Shown here: positions 27,351-37,444 of the stretch, piece after piece
Position numbering within the stretch: the stretch's first letter is position 1
Layout: each line of letters begins with the position of its first letter
Source: Arthrobacter sp. ISL-28
GTDB lineage: Bacteria; Actinomycetota; Actinomycetes; Actinomycetales; Micrococcaceae
Assembly: GCF_018613875.1 (NCBI RefSeq)
Contig: NZ_JAGGPJ010000010.1
Location: 1 to 64,000 of the forward strand
Direction: 5' to 3'
DNA: 64,000 nucleotides
Translations under genes and position numbers: made by a program
The notes under the pieces: model-generated
The model's input: the letters and a program-made list of their open reading frames with translations, nothing else
Told to the model about the DNA's origin: nothing
Database searches by the model: none

Positions 27351-28684
27351 GCGCCGCGGGCACCGCAACCGCCTTCGAAGCCGTTGCCTCCGCGAGCCTG
27401 AATGCCACCCTCGCCGAGCTGGATCCCGAGATCGCGGCGAAGATCGACGACGAACTCACCCGCCAGCGCAACGGCCTGGAGATGATCGCCTCGGAGAACC
27501 ACACCGCCGCCGCAGTGATGCAGGCGCAGGGCTCGGTGCTGACCAACAAGTACGCCGAGGGATACCCGGGCAAGCGTTACTACGGCGGCTGCGAGCACGT
27601 GGATGTCATCGAGCAGCTGGCAATTGACCGGGTGAAGGCCCTGTTCGGCGCCGAATACGCCAACGTGCAGCCGCACTCCGGCGCGCAGGCGAACGCCTCG
27701 GTGATGCACGCGCTCATCAAGCCGGGCGACACCATCATGGGCCTGAACCTGGCCCACGGCGGGCACCTGACGCACGGCATGCGGATCAACTTTTCCGGCC
27801 GCCTGTACAACGTCATTCCGTACCAGGTCCGCGAAGAGGGCCACCGGATCGACATGGCCGAGGTCGAGCGCCTGGCCCGGGAGCACAAGCCGCAGCTGAT
27901 CGTCGCCGGCTGGTCCGCCTATGCCCGGCAGCTGGACTTCGCCGAGTTCCGTCGCATCGCCGACTCCGTGGGCGCCTACCTCATGGTGGACATGGCCCAC
28001 TTCGCCGGCCTCGTCGCTGCGGGCCTCCACCCCTCGCCGGTCCCGCACGCGCACGTCACCACCTCCACCACGCACAAGACCCTCGCCGGTCCCCGTGGCG
28101 GCATCATCCTGTCCAATGACGCCGACATCGCCAAGAAGATCAACTCGGCAGTGTTCCCGGGACAGCAGGGCGGCCCGCTGGAGCACGTGATCGCCGGCAA
28201 GGCCGTGGCATTCAAGATCGCAGCCTCGCCGGAGTTCAAGGAACGCCAGGAGCGCGTGCTCGCCGGGGCCCGGATCCTGGCCGACCGCCTGGTTCAGCCG
28301 GACGTCACTGCTAAGGGCATTAACGTGATCTCCGGCGGCACCGACGTGCACCTGGTCCTGGTTGACCTGCGCCACTGTGAGCTCGACGGCCAGCAGGCCG
28401 AAGACCGCCTCGCGGAAATCGACATCACGGTCAACCGCAACGCCGTGCCGTTCGACCCCCGTCCGCCGATGGTCACTTCAGGGCTGCGCATCGGCACCCC
28501 GGCCCTGGCCACACGCGGATTCGGTGAGGCGGCCTTCGCGGAGGTCGCGGACATCATCGCCGAGGCACTGATCGCCGACGCCGGCGTGGACCTTTCCGGC
28601 CTGCGCTCCCGCGTGGAGGCACTCGCCGAAGCGCACCCGCTTTACCCGGCAGTCGCCGGCCTCGCAACGCCTAAAACCGCGTAG
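27347..28684 (+). CDS. glyA: Serine hydroxymethyltransferase
   Basis: A 445-residue PLP enzyme that interconverts serine and glycine with tetrahydrofolate. Signature pieces are [34 protein letters not shown] and the PLP lysine K244 in [16 protein letters not shown]. With the gcv proteins it turns two glycines into one serine. GTG start overlapping the gcvH stop (GTGA). About 18 additional N-terminal residues precede the usual start of the fold. A strong hairpin follows. Confidence 0.95.
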   Translation: MSAAGTATAFEAVASASLNATLAELDPEIAAKIDDELTRQRNGLEMIASENHTAAAVMQAQGSVLTNKYAEGYPGKRYYGGCEHVDVIEQLAIDRVKALFGAEYANVQPHSGAQANASVMHALIKPGDTIMGLNLAHGGHLTHGMRINFSGRLYNVIPYQVREEGHRIDMAEVERLAREHKPQLIVAGWSAYARQLDFAEFRRIADSVGAYLMVDMAHFAGLVAAGLHPSPVPHAHVTTSTTHKTLAGPRGGIILSNDADIAKKINSAVFPGQQGGPLEHVIAGKAVAFKIAASPEFKERQERVLAGARILADRLVQPDVTAKGINVISGGTDVHLVLVDLRHCELDGQQAEDRLAEIDITVNRNAVPFDPRPPMVTSGLRIGTPALATRGFGEAAFAEVADIIAEALIADAGVDLSGLRSRVEALAEAHPLYPAVAGLATPKTA

Positions 28685-28700
28685 CGTGGATTAAAACAGC

Positions 28701-28741
28701 ACGACGGCGGGCGGCCGTCACAAGCTGCCGCCCGCCGTCGT
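28701..28741 (+). terminator. 15-bp hairpin after glyA
   Basis: ACGACGGCGGGCGGC at 28701-28715 pairs perfectly with 28727-28741 around an 11-base loop; no T run follows. It separates glyA from sdaA. Confidence 0.78.
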
Positions 28742-28831
28742 ACTGACCGACTGTACGCCGCGACCCGCGGCCAGACAGTCCCCGGCAGGACCATCTGCCG
28801 GACCGAAGCATGACCTAGTTAGGAACCGACA

Positions 28832-30244
28832 ATGGCCGTTGGAGTCTTTGACCTTTTCTCTATTGGGATTGGCCCCTCTAGTTCACACACCGTGGGCCCC
28901 ATGCGGGCGGCTGCGGTGTTCGCCGAGGAGCTCAAGGCCTCGGGACAGCTGGAGCGCGTGGCGTCACTGCGGGTAGACCTCTACGGTTCGCTCGCCGCAA
29001 CAGGCCACGGCCACGGCACCATGACCGCCATCCTGCTGGGTCTGGAGGGCTTCCACCCCGAGCTGATCCTGCCCGACGAAGTGGAAACCCGGCTGGCGTC
29101 CATCGCCGAAACCGGAATCCTGCAGCTCGCCGGGGCCGGGCAGGGCGCCGGTGTGCCGTTGCCCTACGGCGTCAAGGACATGGTCCTGCGGCCGCTGACC
29201 ATCCTGCCCAGGCACACCAACGGCATGACCTTTACCGTCGCCGACGCCGCAGGCGAGGTCCTCCACGAAGCAACCTTCTTCTCCGTGGGCGGTGGCTTCA
29301 TCGTCCGGGACGGCGAAGAGGATGCGGCCCTGAAGGAGCTTGACGAGTCCAAGCAGGAACTGCCGCTGCCGTTCCGCACCGCCGCTGAACTGCTGGCCCA
29401 CTGCCAGTCCCAGGGCCTGTCCATCGGCGAGGTCATGCTGGTCAACGAACGCGCCTCGCGCTCCGAGGAGGAAATCCGCGAAGGCCTGCTCCACATCTAC
29501 TCAGTGATGGAGGGCTGCGTGGATGTCAGCCTCAAGCGGGAGGGGCTGCTGCCGGGCGGACTGAAGGTCCGCCGTCGTGCTCCTGACTGGCACGAGCGCC
29601 TCCTGAAGGAAGACAAGGACCGCGACCCGAGGTACTGGCAGGAATGGGTCAACCTGATCGCCCTCGCAGTCAACGAGGAAAACGCCTCCGGCGGCCGGGT
29701 CGTAACCGCCCCGACCAACGGCGCAGCCGGCATCATCCCCGCGGTGCTGTACTACGCGCTGCACTTCACCCCGGGAATGGACACGGCAAACCAGCAGGAC
29801 CGCGACGACGTCGTGGTGAAGTTCCTGCTGACGGCCGGCGCCATCGGCGTGCTGTACAAGGAACAGGCCTCCATCTCCGGCGCAGAGGTGGGATGCCAGG
29901 GCGAGGTGGGCTCGGCGTCGTCGATGGCCGCCGCAGGCCTCGCCGAAGTCATGGGCGGCTCCCCGTCACAGGTGGAGAACGCCGCGGAAATCGCCATGGA
30001 ACACAACCTGGGGCTGACCTGCGACCCCATCGGCGGGCTCGTGCAGGTGCCCTGCATCGAGCGCAACGCCATCGCCGCCGCCAAGGCCATCAACGCAGCC
30101 AAGATGGCACTGTGGGGCGACGGCTCCCACCGCGTGTCCCTGGACGAAGTCATCGTCACCATGCGCGAGACCGGCAAGGACATGAGCTCCAAGTACAAGG
30201 AAACGGCCATGGGCGGGCTGGCCGTCAACGTGGTGGAGTGCTGA
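28832..30244 (+). CDS. sdaA: L-serine ammonia-lyase, iron-sulfur type
   Basis: A 470-residue single-chain L-serine dehydratase that makes pyruvate and ammonia. The beta domain begins [23 protein letters not shown]; the alpha domain has [16 protein letters not shown] and cluster-binding cysteines in [27 protein letters not shown]. It drains serine formed by glyA into pyruvate. A GGAACCGAC leader precedes the ATG. The coding end is followed directly by a 16-bp repeat tract. Confidence 0.95.
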   Translation: MAVGVFDLFSIGIGPSSSHTVGPMRAAAVFAEELKASGQLERVASLRVDLYGSLAATGHGHGTMTAILLGLEGFHPELILPDEVETRLASIAETGILQLAGAGQGAGVPLPYGVKDMVLRPLTILPRHTNGMTFTVADAAGEVLHEATFFSVGGGFIVRDGEEDAALKELDESKQELPLPFRTAAELLAHCQSQGLSIGEVMLVNERASRSEEEIREGLLHIYSVMEGCVDVSLKREGLLPGGLKVRRRAPDWHERLLKEDKDRDPRYWQEWVNLIALAVNEENASGGRVVTAPTNGAAGIIPAVLYYALHFTPGMDTANQQDRDDVVVKFLLTAGAIGVLYKEQASISGAEVGCQGEVGSASSMAAAGLAEVMGGSPSQVENAAEIAMEHNLGLTCDPIGGLVQVPCIERNAIAAAKAINAAKMALWGDGSHRVSLDEVIVTMRETGKDMSSKYKETAMGGLAVNVVEC

Positions 30245-30263
30245 GCGTAGGCTGCACTGCCCC

Positions 30264-30359
30264 GGTTGGTGAGTGCCGCGGTTGGTGAGTGCCGCGGTTG
30301 GTGAGTGGCGCGGTTGGTGAGTGCCGCGGTTGGTGAGTGGCGCGGTTGGTGAGTGGTGC
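30264..30359. repeat. Six tandem 16-bp repeats
   Basis: Six back-to-back copies of GGTTGGTGAGTGCCGC, starting at 30264, 30280, 30296, 30312, 30328 and 30344, varying only at positions 13 and 14 (cc, cc, gc, cc, gc, gt). Its 5' end is 20 bp after the sdaA stop. This is a candidate variable-number tandem repeat. Confidence 0.95.
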
Positions 30360-30601
30360 GGCCGATGGTGGGGAGCCATGTGAGTTGCGGTCTCGGGCCG
30401 TCGCTGGCGCCAGGACGGTACACCCCGGTTTGCTCAACTTCGTGCCAAGATTTCCGCAGGTGGCGGACGCCTAGCTGAGGATTTTCCTAGCTTATCCACA
30501 TACGCCGCTGTTTTCGTTCCAACCGTTTTCCCTTCATGGTCCCATGGTAGAAACGACCGCCACCCAGTAGGGTCCCGGCGGCCTTGATGGGGGAGACTAA
30601 G
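30360..30601. other. Intergenic region before the M23 gene
   Basis: No gene, riboswitch or clear terminator was recognised. Unlike the other M23 gene at 54232, nothing resembling the c-di-AMP riboswitch core is present here. Confidence 0.5.
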
Positions 30602-31912
30602 TTGGCAAAACATCTTGCACCGGCCGCTGCCCGGCGGACGCCTCAGCACCGACGCCGTGCCCTTCGGCTGGCCATGAGCACGGGCACCGCGGTCCTTGCG
30701 GTATGTGCTGTTGGATTCCACAGCGACGGTTCAGTCCTTTCTTCCGGGCAGGTGTCGACCCAAATGCCCGGCAACGTTTCAGCGAAATCGCCTCGCGGCT
30801 CCGCTGCCGTCGGGCCGGCTACACAGGACACCGGCTCAAGCGCCCGAGCGGTCTCAGCTTCTGCGGAGGCGGTTCTGTCCTACAGCCGTTCCGTGGTCTT
30901 TACCGGAACGAAGGAAAGGGTCCAGAAGCTCGATGTGGTGTCAGCCCAGCGGCGGCGTCCCACAGCTGGAACCTTGATGGCACCGTTGGAGGTCCTTACC
31001 CGCGTTTCAGGCTTCGGGCTGAGGACAAATCCGATCACGGGCTCAAAGGGGGAGTTTCACTGGGGCCTGGACTTTTCCGCCGCCTGCGGAACGCGCGTCT
31101 ACTCAGCGGATGCCGGCGTGGTGCGGGCCGTGGGATGGCATCAGTGGGGTGGCGGCAACAGAGTGGAACTCGACCACGGCAACGGATTGATCACCACCTA
31201 CAACCACCTCGAGGGCATCGCCGTCAAGAAGGGCCAGTCGGTACAGGTCGGGGAAGTCATCGCCAAGGTTGGGACTACCGGGTCATCAACAGGATGCCAC
31301 CTCCATTTCGAAACGGTTTTGAATGGCAGCCACACGGATCCTGGAAAATGGACGCTGCTGCCCCTGCGCCCGTCTCAGCCTGTTGCCGATATAGCGATGA
31401 CGGACTATCGGAAGGCGGGCAAACAGAAGGATGCGCCCGTTTGGGCGGTCCCGGTCGGGCATGACCATAGCCATGAAGTGGCAGACGATGAGCATGAATC
31501 GCCGGCACGCATCGTTTCACGCACCAGGCGTTCCGCTCCGGCCACCGCCCGTGCCACCGCACCGGTGCCTGCGCGGACTCCTTCGCCGGCCCGCACGGCG
31601 GCGCCGGCTCCGATGCCTTCGCCCAGTGCCGCGCCGAGCCCTGTACCGACTCCGACTCCTTCGCCCAGTGCCGCGCCGAGCCCTGTACCGACTCCGATGC
31701 CTTCGCCCAGTGCCGCGCCGAGCTCTGCACCGACTCCGACTCCGACGCCTTCACCCAGCGTCGCGCCGAGCTCTGCACCGGTTCCCGTTCCTGCCCGGAA
31801 TGTAACGCAGGAGCGTGCAAAGGAACCGGAACAGGCATCAACAGACGTGCCGGCTGTCACTGAGACTGAGGCGGCGCAGGCACCGTCGGCAGCCCATATG
31901 TCCGTCCCGTAG
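30602..31912 (+). CDS. Secreted M23 peptidase with proline-rich repeat tail
   Basis: A 436-residue exported protein: basic N-terminus, signal/anchor helix AMSTGTAVLAVCAVGF, linker, then an M23 zinc endopeptidase domain at about 130-265 with FHWGLDF (H and D ligands) and the second motif GCHLHFE. The paralogue at 54232 shares GGGNRV.LDHGNGL.TTYNHL. The C-terminal 120 residues are Pro/Ser/Ala/Thr repeats encoded by a 42-bp tandem repeat, probably a wall-spanning tail. TTG at 30602 is chosen because GGGGGAG lies 6 bp before it. Confidence 0.88.
   Translation: MAKHLAPAAARRTPQHRRRALRLAMSTGTAVLAVCAVGFHSDGSVLSSGQVSTQMPGNVSAKSPRGSAAVGPATQDTGSSARAVSASAEAVLSYSRSVVFTGTKERVQKLDVVSAQRRRPTAGTLMAPLEVLTRVSGFGLRTNPITGSKGEFHWGLDFSAACGTRVYSADAGVVRAVGWHQWGGGNRVELDHGNGLITTYNHLEGIAVKKGQSVQVGEVIAKVGTTGSSTGCHLHFETVLNGSHTDPGKWTLLPLRPSQPVADIAMTDYRKAGKQKDAPVWAVPVGHDHSHEVADDEHESPARIVSRTRRSAPATARATAPVPARTPSPARTAAPAPMPSPSAAPSPVPTPTPSPSAAPSPVPTPMPSPSAAPSSAPTPTPTPSPSVAPSSAPVPVPARNVTQERAKEPEQASTDVPAVTETEAAQAPSAAHMSVP
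31616..31789 (+). repeat. 42-bp coding tandem repeat
   Basis: Four copies starting at 31616, 31658, 31700 and 31748, each beginning ccttcgcccagtgccgcgcc; the third has 6 extra bases (48 bp). Each encodes PSPSAAPSPVPTPT-like residues. The reading frame is preserved, so length can vary without breaking the gene. Confidence 0.9.
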
Positions 31913-31969
31913 TGAACGCGCGGGGCAGACGGGCTGCGGCTTGTCGGTCCCCGGTGCGACCATGGAGCC

Positions 31970-32803
31970 ATGGTGGGCACTCTCGGTGGCGGATATGATC
32001 CCGGCTTCCTGCGGGAGTCAGTTGAACTGCCCAACCCGGCGGACGCCACCGTCCTCCTGGACTACACGCATTTCTCCATCCGGCTGCGGGCGCCGCGCAG
32101 GCTGGCCGCGGTGGCAGCCGTCAACATCAACGGGCGCGAACTGGTGCCGCTGGCACGCGAGGGCACCTGGCATTTTGACACCCGACTTCCGCGGATGCTG
32201 CAGACCGGCCCCGAGGTCTACCTGAGCAATGAGCTGGACCGCGGCCACCTGGTCCGGCGCCGCGACCCCGTGTGGGGCGATGAGACCACGGCACGGCACG
32301 CCAACCAGGAAACGTTCGCCTATTCCAACGCCGCGCCCCAAGCCGCGGCGTTCAACCAGGGCATGGAGCTGTGGCGCGGCCTCGAGGACCACGTTCTCAG
32401 CCACGCGGAGGAGTACGACGCCAGGATCAGTGTCTTCACCGGCCCGGTCCTCGCAGACGACGATGTGCCGTACAGGGGAGTGCAGATACCCCGGAAGTTC
32501 TGGAAGATAGCAGCCTGGACCATGGATGGAAGGCTGGCCGCCGCGGGCTTCCTGCTGGACCAGTCACCCCTGCTGGGCAAGGATGAGCTGGCTCAGGCCA
32601 TCCGGGAGCGGCTGCTGGCGGACGAGCCTCCGCCCCTTGGCCCCTTCCGCGCTTTCCAGGTTCCGTTACGGGGCATTTCCGCGTTGGCCGGGATACCGCT
32701 CACCCAGCTGGAGGAGTCGGACCGCTTCAGCGTCGGAGGGGAGCGGCCGCGCCCGGAAAACAATGCGATGTTGCTCACTGATGTGGCGCAAATACGGCTT
32801 TGA
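31970..32803 (+). CDS. DNA/RNA non-specific endonuclease (NUC family)
   Basis: A 277-residue beta-beta-alpha metal nuclease. The catalytic motif is LDRGHLVRR with the general-base histidine, followed by NQETFAYSNAAPQAAAFNQGMELWRGLEDHV carrying the metal-binding asparagine. The later VFTGPVLADDD and PRKFWKIAAW also fit the family. No signal peptide is visible at the chosen ATG, so secretion is unclear, unlike many NUC enzymes. No obvious inhibitor gene lies adjacent. It is downstream of the M23 gene, and the two may form a unit. Confidence 0.87.
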   Translation: MVGTLGGGYDPGFLRESVELPNPADATVLLDYTHFSIRLRAPRRLAAVAAVNINGRELVPLAREGTWHFDTRLPRMLQTGPEVYLSNELDRGHLVRRRDPVWGDETTARHANQETFAYSNAAPQAAAFNQGMELWRGLEDHVLSHAEEYDARISVFTGPVLADDDVPYRGVQIPRKFWKIAAWTMDGRLAAAGFLLDQSPLLGKDELAQAIRERLLADEPPPLGPFRAFQVPLRGISALAGIPLTQLEESDRFSVGGERPRPENNAMLLTDVAQIRL

Positions 32804-32901
32804 GCAGGGCCGGAAGCGGGCGCATCCAGCCGGCAGCACAACCGGGCGGATAGACTTGAGGCTGCCTCACCGGGCAGCAGCTGCTGACACGTACGCGAAG
32901 A

Positions 32902-33990
32902 TTGGACACGGCACACTTGCGAGAATTCACTGCCCGCTTTGCCTCCTCCGAGGAGGTCGCCAACTGGGATTCCCACGTCACCGCGAACCCGAACGGTGGA
33001 AACCTGCTTCAGTCGGAGGCATTCGCCGACGTTAAACAACACTTTGGCTGGAAGACCCTCCACCTCGTCTACGAAACAGCTGACTACGTGAGCTACAACC
33101 TCGTCCTGGAAAAGAGCTTTCCGGTGCTGGGGAAGCTCTGGTACCTCATCAAGGGGCCGGACGTGGCCGACGTCGAAGACATTCCGGGCATCACCAAAGC
33201 CAACGCGGACTTCGTCAAGCGGACCCGGCTCGGCGTATTCGCCATCAAGATCGAGCCTGACATCGTGCTGAGCGACTCAGCCCGCCAGGTCATCGAGGGG
33301 GCCGGGCTGGTCAAGACGCCCAACCTTCAGCCCAATGACTCCACCGCGCTCCTGGACATCTCCCCAGACGAGAACCAGCTGCTCCGGAACCTGCACTCCC
33401 GTGGCCGGAATGCGGTGCGCCGCGCCATCCGTGAGGGGGTGGAAGTCCACAACGTGGAACCCACCGAAGAGAATTTCCGTGCCATGTACGGTCTGATGAC
33501 CACCACAGTGGAGGCGAAGTCCCAGGTCAGGGTCCGTGAGTACGAGTACTACCGCCAGTTCTGGACCAACTTCATCAAACGCGGCCAGGGCCGTCTTTTG
33601 TTCGTCTACGAGGACGGTGTGCCATCGGTTGGCGCCTTCGTGATCAACTACGGCCGCAAGGGCACGTACAAGGACGGCGGCTCCCTCCAGAAACGCAGCC
33701 AGTACGGCGATTCGCACCTCGTGCAGTGGACAGCGATCAACCAGCTCAAGGAATTGGGCTGCACGGAATACGACTTCTGCGGCACTCCGCCCAGCGACAA
33801 GCTCAAGGACACGTCCAACCCGTTCCACGGGCTGGGCCTGTTCAAGACCAGCTTCAGCAAGACCGTCACCGACTTCGTGGGCTGCTACGACCAGGTCATC
33901 AGCCCGCTGAAGTACAAGGCGTGGATGGCGGCCGGCGAACGCGTCGCCCGTCAGGTCTACACGAGGCGGACAGGACAGCAGTTCTACTAA
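32902..33990 (+). CDS. FemAB-type peptidoglycan bridge aminoacyltransferase
   Basis: A 362-residue protein with two GNAT-like subdomains. Typical pieces are NLLQSEAFADVKQHFGWKT, KGPDVADVEDIPG, LHSRGRNAVRRAIREGVEV, GRLLFVYEDGVPSVGAFVINYG and EYDFCGTPPSDKLKDTSNPFHGLGLFKTSF. FemX/A/B enzymes add the interpeptide-bridge amino acids to lipid II from aminoacyl-tRNA; Arthrobacter has such bridges. The TTG at 32902 is uncertain; another in-frame TTG is at 32917. Confidence 0.9.
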   Translation: MDTAHLREFTARFASSEEVANWDSHVTANPNGGNLLQSEAFADVKQHFGWKTLHLVYETADYVSYNLVLEKSFPVLGKLWYLIKGPDVADVEDIPGITKANADFVKRTRLGVFAIKIEPDIVLSDSARQVIEGAGLVKTPNLQPNDSTALLDISPDENQLLRNLHSRGRNAVRRAIREGVEVHNVEPTEENFRAMYGLMTTTVEAKSQVRVREYEYYRQFWTNFIKRGQGRLLFVYEDGVPSVGAFVINYGRKGTYKDGGSLQKRSQYGDSHLVQWTAINQLKELGCTEYDFCGTPPSDKLKDTSNPFHGLGLFKTSFSKTVTDFVGCYDQVISPLKYKAWMAAGERVARQVYTRRTGQQFY

Positions 33991-34021
33991 TACCAACGGC
34001 AGCTAGCGGAGGGAGGCCGGA

Positions 34022-35518
34022 ATGATCAAACAACCCCAGGGGCCCAGGAAGCCGCGGACGGACGGCCTGCCCAACACAGAGCCTCTGACACCTTCACAGG
34101 TGCACCAGAACGCCGCTGCCAAGCGCATGCTGCGCCGCCTGGTCCAAGGGGATAACCCGCCGACGGCGCCGCTGAGCATCGTGGACCGGCTCGCAGGGAG
34201 CCCCTACGCCAACCCGATGATCCAGGTCAGCGGCGTGGATACCTCGGCGCGCAAGACCATGGACTTTGCGCTGCACCTGGCCGAATCCATGTTCCGATAT
34301 GGTGCCGGCGCCCTGGAAGTGGAGACGAGCATCATCGCCGTCACTGCTGCCTTTGGTCTGAAGAACATCGAGGTGGATATCACCAACCAGTCGGTGACCA
34401 TCAACTACGCGCCCACGGACCAGACACCCATCGCGCTCCTGCGTGTGGTCCGTTCCTGGACCAACAATTATGCCGGGCTGGCCAAGGTCCACCAGCTGGT
34501 CACCGACATCGTGGCCGGAGGCGTGGGCCGGGACGAGGCAGGCCGCCGGCTCGACGAGATTGTCCGCAGCCCGAAGCCGTTTCCACGCTGGATGGTGACG
34601 GTCGCGTTCGCTGTGTTTTCGGCGCTGTTCGTGGGCGTGATCGGTGGCGGCCTGGGCGCGTCGGTGGTCGCGTTCGCCTCTAACCTGCTGATCAGCCTGG
34701 TGGCCCGGAAGCTGGGCCGGTGGCGGACGCCTGACTTCTTCATCACGGCGTCCTGCTCCTTCGTGGTTACGGTCATCGCGTTGCTCATGTGGAAGTTCGG
34801 CAGTCCTGTCGGGGTCCGGCTAGCCCCCGCCATTGTGGTGGTGGGCGGTATTCTGCTCCTGCTTCCCACCGGGCGGCTCGTGTCCTCGGTCCAAGATGCC
34901 ATCAACGGCTTCCCCGTCACGGCGGCCGGCCGGTTCTTGTCTACGCTGCTGACGTTCGGGGCAGTCGTCGCCGGCATTGCCGTCGCGTTTGTGGTGGGGG
35001 ACAGGATCGGCATGGAGCCGATCGATGTCACAGAGACATTCCCGCCCGCCTACCCGCTGTGGGCGCAGGTGATTATGGTTGCCATCGCCGTCGTAGCGAT
35101 CGGCATCACGGAACAAACAGACTGGAAGCTGTTGCTTCCGACGGCGGCTGTAGGTGTGGTGGGACACCTGGCCCTCATCAGTGGCGAGATGCTCGGCGTC
35201 GGCCCGAACTTCTCGCCGGCGCTGGCCGCTGTGGTGATCGGCCTGCTGGCCCGCCTCGTGGCGTTGAAGATGGGCGCCCCGCAGCTCGTGGTCGCCGTGC
35301 CTGCCGGCCTGATTCTCCTGCCCGGCCTCACCATATTCCGGTCGATGTATGTCCTGACCATTGGGGAATCCGAGATCCTGCTGGGCGCCGGAGGGATGCT
35401 GAACGCCGGTGCAATTGTGTTCGGCGTGGCCGGCGGCATTGTGCTCGGTGACACGCTGGCCAGGCCGCTCACCCGGAGCCTCGCCAGCAACGAGCGGCGG
35501 CGCGCCCGGCGCCGCTAG
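34022..35518 (+). CDS. Threonine/serine exporter family protein (ThrE)
   Basis: A 498-residue ThrE-like membrane protein. The cytoplasmic N-terminal domain (about 75-190) has MDFALHLAESMFRYGAGALEVE and the later ThrE-type segment; ten hydrophobic helices follow from about 195, e.g. VAFAVFSALFVGVIGG and PAIVVVGGILLLLPTGRL. ThrE of Corynebacterium exports threonine and serine; here export of excess serine from the nearby gcv-glyA block is a reasonable guess. It begins 31 bp after femAB. Confidence 0.92.
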   Translation: MIKQPQGPRKPRTDGLPNTEPLTPSQVHQNAAAKRMLRRLVQGDNPPTAPLSIVDRLAGSPYANPMIQVSGVDTSARKTMDFALHLAESMFRYGAGALEVETSIIAVTAAFGLKNIEVDITNQSVTINYAPTDQTPIALLRVVRSWTNNYAGLAKVHQLVTDIVAGGVGRDEAGRRLDEIVRSPKPFPRWMVTVAFAVFSALFVGVIGGGLGASVVAFASNLLISLVARKLGRWRTPDFFITASCSFVVTVIALLMWKFGSPVGVRLAPAIVVVGGILLLLPTGRLVSSVQDAINGFPVTAAGRFLSTLLTFGAVVAGIAVAFVVGDRIGMEPIDVTETFPPAYPLWAQVIMVAIAVVAIGITEQTDWKLLLPTAAVGVVGHLALISGEMLGVGPNFSPALAAVVIGLLARLVALKMGAPQLVVAVPAGLILLPGLTIFRSMYVLTIGESEILLGAGGMLNAGAIVFGVAGGIVLGDTLARPLTRSLASNERRRARRR

Positions 35519-35539
35519 CGGTTCAGCACTGTCACTGGA

Positions 35540-35568
35540 GGGTGACGCTGCCGCTAGCAGCGTCACCC
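35540..35568. terminator. Bidirectional terminator
   Basis: GGGTGACGCTGC at 35540-35551 pairs perfectly with 35557-35568 around a 5-base loop, between the convergent thrE-like and siderophore-interacting genes. Confidence 0.82.
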
Positions 35569-35616
35569 GCCGCTGGCGCCGCTAGGTGGACTCTCGCTGC
35601 CCTAAATCTTCCTGCG

Positions 35617-36456
35617 CTATATCTTCCCGATGGGGAGCTTCTTCTCGGCCTGGAAGTCATCCTCCACGCGGCCGAGGGCCCAGTAGCCGGACAGTGACAC
35701 TTGGCTTCGCTCCAGGCCGCGCTCGCGGAACAGCACCTCGCGCAGGCCCTTCATATAGCCGCGTTCGCCGTGCGCAAAGACATCAACGCGCCCTTCCGGC
35801 CACTCAGCATCGCGGACCGCGTTGATCAGGAGTTCGCCGCCTCCCGCCGGTGCACCTTCGCGCTTGAGCCACACCAGTTGGAGACCGAGGGGGGCGGCAA
35901 TGGCCTGGATGTCAGCATCCGTATCCACTTCCAGGAACGCCATCCCCGTTGCGTCCGCGGGCAGCGACTCGATCACGGCGGCGCAGGCAGGCAGGGCTGC
36001 CTCGTCCCCGGCCACCAGGTGCCAGTCCGCGGTGGGGTCTGGGTTGTAGCCTCCGCCGGGCCCGGTGAGAATCAGGCTATCGCCCGGCTGGGCGGAAGCG
36101 GCCCATGGTCCGGCGAGCCCTTCGTCGCCGTGGATGACGAAGTCGATGGCCAGCTCCCGCGCAGCCTTGTCCACCCAGCGGACAGTGTATGTCCGCGTGT
36201 ATGGCCACTGCTCCCGAGGCATCGTCTCCCGTACCGCCCAAAGGTCCAGTGGCTCCGGATAGTCCAGGCCCGGCTGGGGGAAGGCAATCTTTACGTACCT
36301 GTCCACAAAGTCGTTGTGCACGTATTCGGTGAAGCCGTCACCGCCCGCGACAATCCGCACCATGTGCGCCGACAGCTGCTCACGCCTAAGGACCGTCAGG
36401 TTGATCTGGGGGCGGGACTTCCGATTGGCGGAGGTCTCGGCGGGAACTGAAGTCAT
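35617..36456 (-). CDS. Siderophore-interacting protein (FAD ferric-reductase type)
   Basis: A 279-residue member of the SIP family of NAD(P)H-dependent ferric-siderophore reductases. The FAD-binding motif is YTRTYTVRW, the NAD(P)H region starts near LVAGDEAALPA, and the C-terminal signature is SLSGYWALGRVEDDFQAEKK. It releases iron from siderophores in the cytoplasm. A DtxR-type iron box (36462-36475) lies 6 bp before the ATG. With TAGGCT at 36464-36469 on the minus strand, the message may be leaderless. Confidence 0.92.
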   Translation of the reverse strand: MTSVPAETSANRKSRPQINLTVLRREQLSAHMVRIVAGGDGFTEYVHNDFVDRYVKIAFPQPGLDYPEPLDLWAVRETMPREQWPYTRTYTVRWVDKAARELAIDFVIHGDEGLAGPWAASAQPGDSLILTGPGGGYNPDPTADWHLVAGDEAALPACAAVIESLPADATGMAFLEVDTDADIQAIAAPLGLQLVWLKREGAPAGGGELLINAVRDAEWPEGRVDVFAHGERGYMKGLREVLFRERGLERSQVSLSGYWALGRVEDDFQAEKKLPIGKI

Positions 36457-36461
36457 GGAAG

Positions 36462-36475
36462 TAAGCCTAGGCTAA
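36462..36475 (-). promoter_or_regulatory. Probable DtxR/IdeR iron box
   Basis: TAAGCCTAGGCTAA centres on the perfect palindrome AGCCTAGGCT and resembles the iron-box half-site TTAGGTTAGGCTAA. The 10-mer TAGGCTAAGC reappears upstream of the dtxR-like gene at 53013-53022. Confidence 0.6.
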
Positions 36476-36563
36476 GCCCGCCGTCGGCACGGCAGCCGCG
36501 GGCGGGCCGGTTCCCAGCGTTACGGCCATCAGCTTCACGGTCAACGGCGAATTTCGCTGCCGG

Positions 36564-37328
36564 TCACAGCACGGGCAATTCCCAGTCAACTTCGCCGTCG
36601 CCCTGCTCCCGCAGCAAGCTGTTGACCCGGCTGAACGGCCGGGAGCCGAAGAACCCGCGTGACGCAGACAGCGGGCTGGGGTGGGCGCTGGCGACCACAG
36701 GGGTCTCGTCCAACAGGGGGCGCATGCCCTCGGCGTCCTTGCCCCACAGCACCGCGACCAGCGGGAGCCTCCTGCCATCCGCCCCCCGGCGGTGGGCGAC
36801 GGCGGAGACCGCCGCCGTCGTAATGGTTTCCCAGCCCTTTCCGCGGTGCGAGCCGGCGGCACCCTCGCGGACGCTCAGGACCCGGTTGAGCAGCAGCACG
36901 CCCTGGTCGGACCAGGCGCCGAGGTCGCCATGGACTCGAGCCGGGAGTCCCAGGTCGGACTCAAGTTCCTTGTAAATGTTCGCGAGGCTGCGGGGGATGG
37001 GCCTGGTCCGGCCGTCTACGGAAAAGGCCAGGCCTACCGCGTGGCCCGGAGTGGGGTATGGGTCCTGGCCCACGATCAGCACCCGCACGTTTGCCAGCGG
37101 CTGGCGGAAGGCCCGGAGAACGTTCGACGGCGCGGGCAACACCGGGTGCCCCGCCGCGATCTCCCCGGCCAGGAAGGAGAGCACCGCCCTCAATTCACCT
37201 TCCACCCCGGCGAGGGCCATGGCCCAGTCGGGGGCCACGAGTTCGTCCAGGGGCATGGCAGCCATGTCGGCGAAGCTCAGACTGCCGCTCTCGGCCTGCA
37301 CCAGCTCGAACAAGGGTTCAGGTTCCAT
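36564..37328 (-). CDS. ung: Uracil-DNA glycosylase, family 1
   Basis: A 254-residue DNA repair enzyme that removes uracil. The water-activating motif GQDPYP is at 87-92 and the DNA-intercalating motif [11 protein letters not shown] lies near the C-terminus. Length is slightly longer than E. coli Ung because of the N-terminal extension. The ATG at 37328 is taken; the frame extends to 37382 without a Shine-Dalgarno sequence. It faces away from the DUF3263 gene. Confidence 0.94.
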   Translation of the reverse strand: MEPEPLFELVQAESGSLSFADMAAMPLDELVAPDWAMALAGVEGELRAVLSFLAGEIAAGHPVLPAPSNVLRAFRQPLANVRVLIVGQDPYPTPGHAVGLAFSVDGRTRPIPRSLANIYKELESDLGLPARVHGDLGAWSDQGVLLLNRVLSVREGAAGSHRGKGWETITTAAVSAVAHRRGADGRRLPLVAVLWGKDAEGMRPLLDETPVVASAHPSPLSASRGFFGSRPFSRVNSLLREQGDGEVDWELPVL

Positions 37329-37444
37329 CACGTGTCCATTGTTCCAGTGCCGGCGCATCACGTCACACGGCGTAAATGACAAGGCTGTTATTCATCCGTA
37401 CCATGGGGGTTGGACTTTTACCGGATTCAGCGAAGGAGTGTGCA

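Noticed and set aside
29752..30423. Open frames on the minus strand with repeated THQPRHSPTAALTNR
   Set aside because: They are produced by the 16-bp repeats and by antisense of sdaA.
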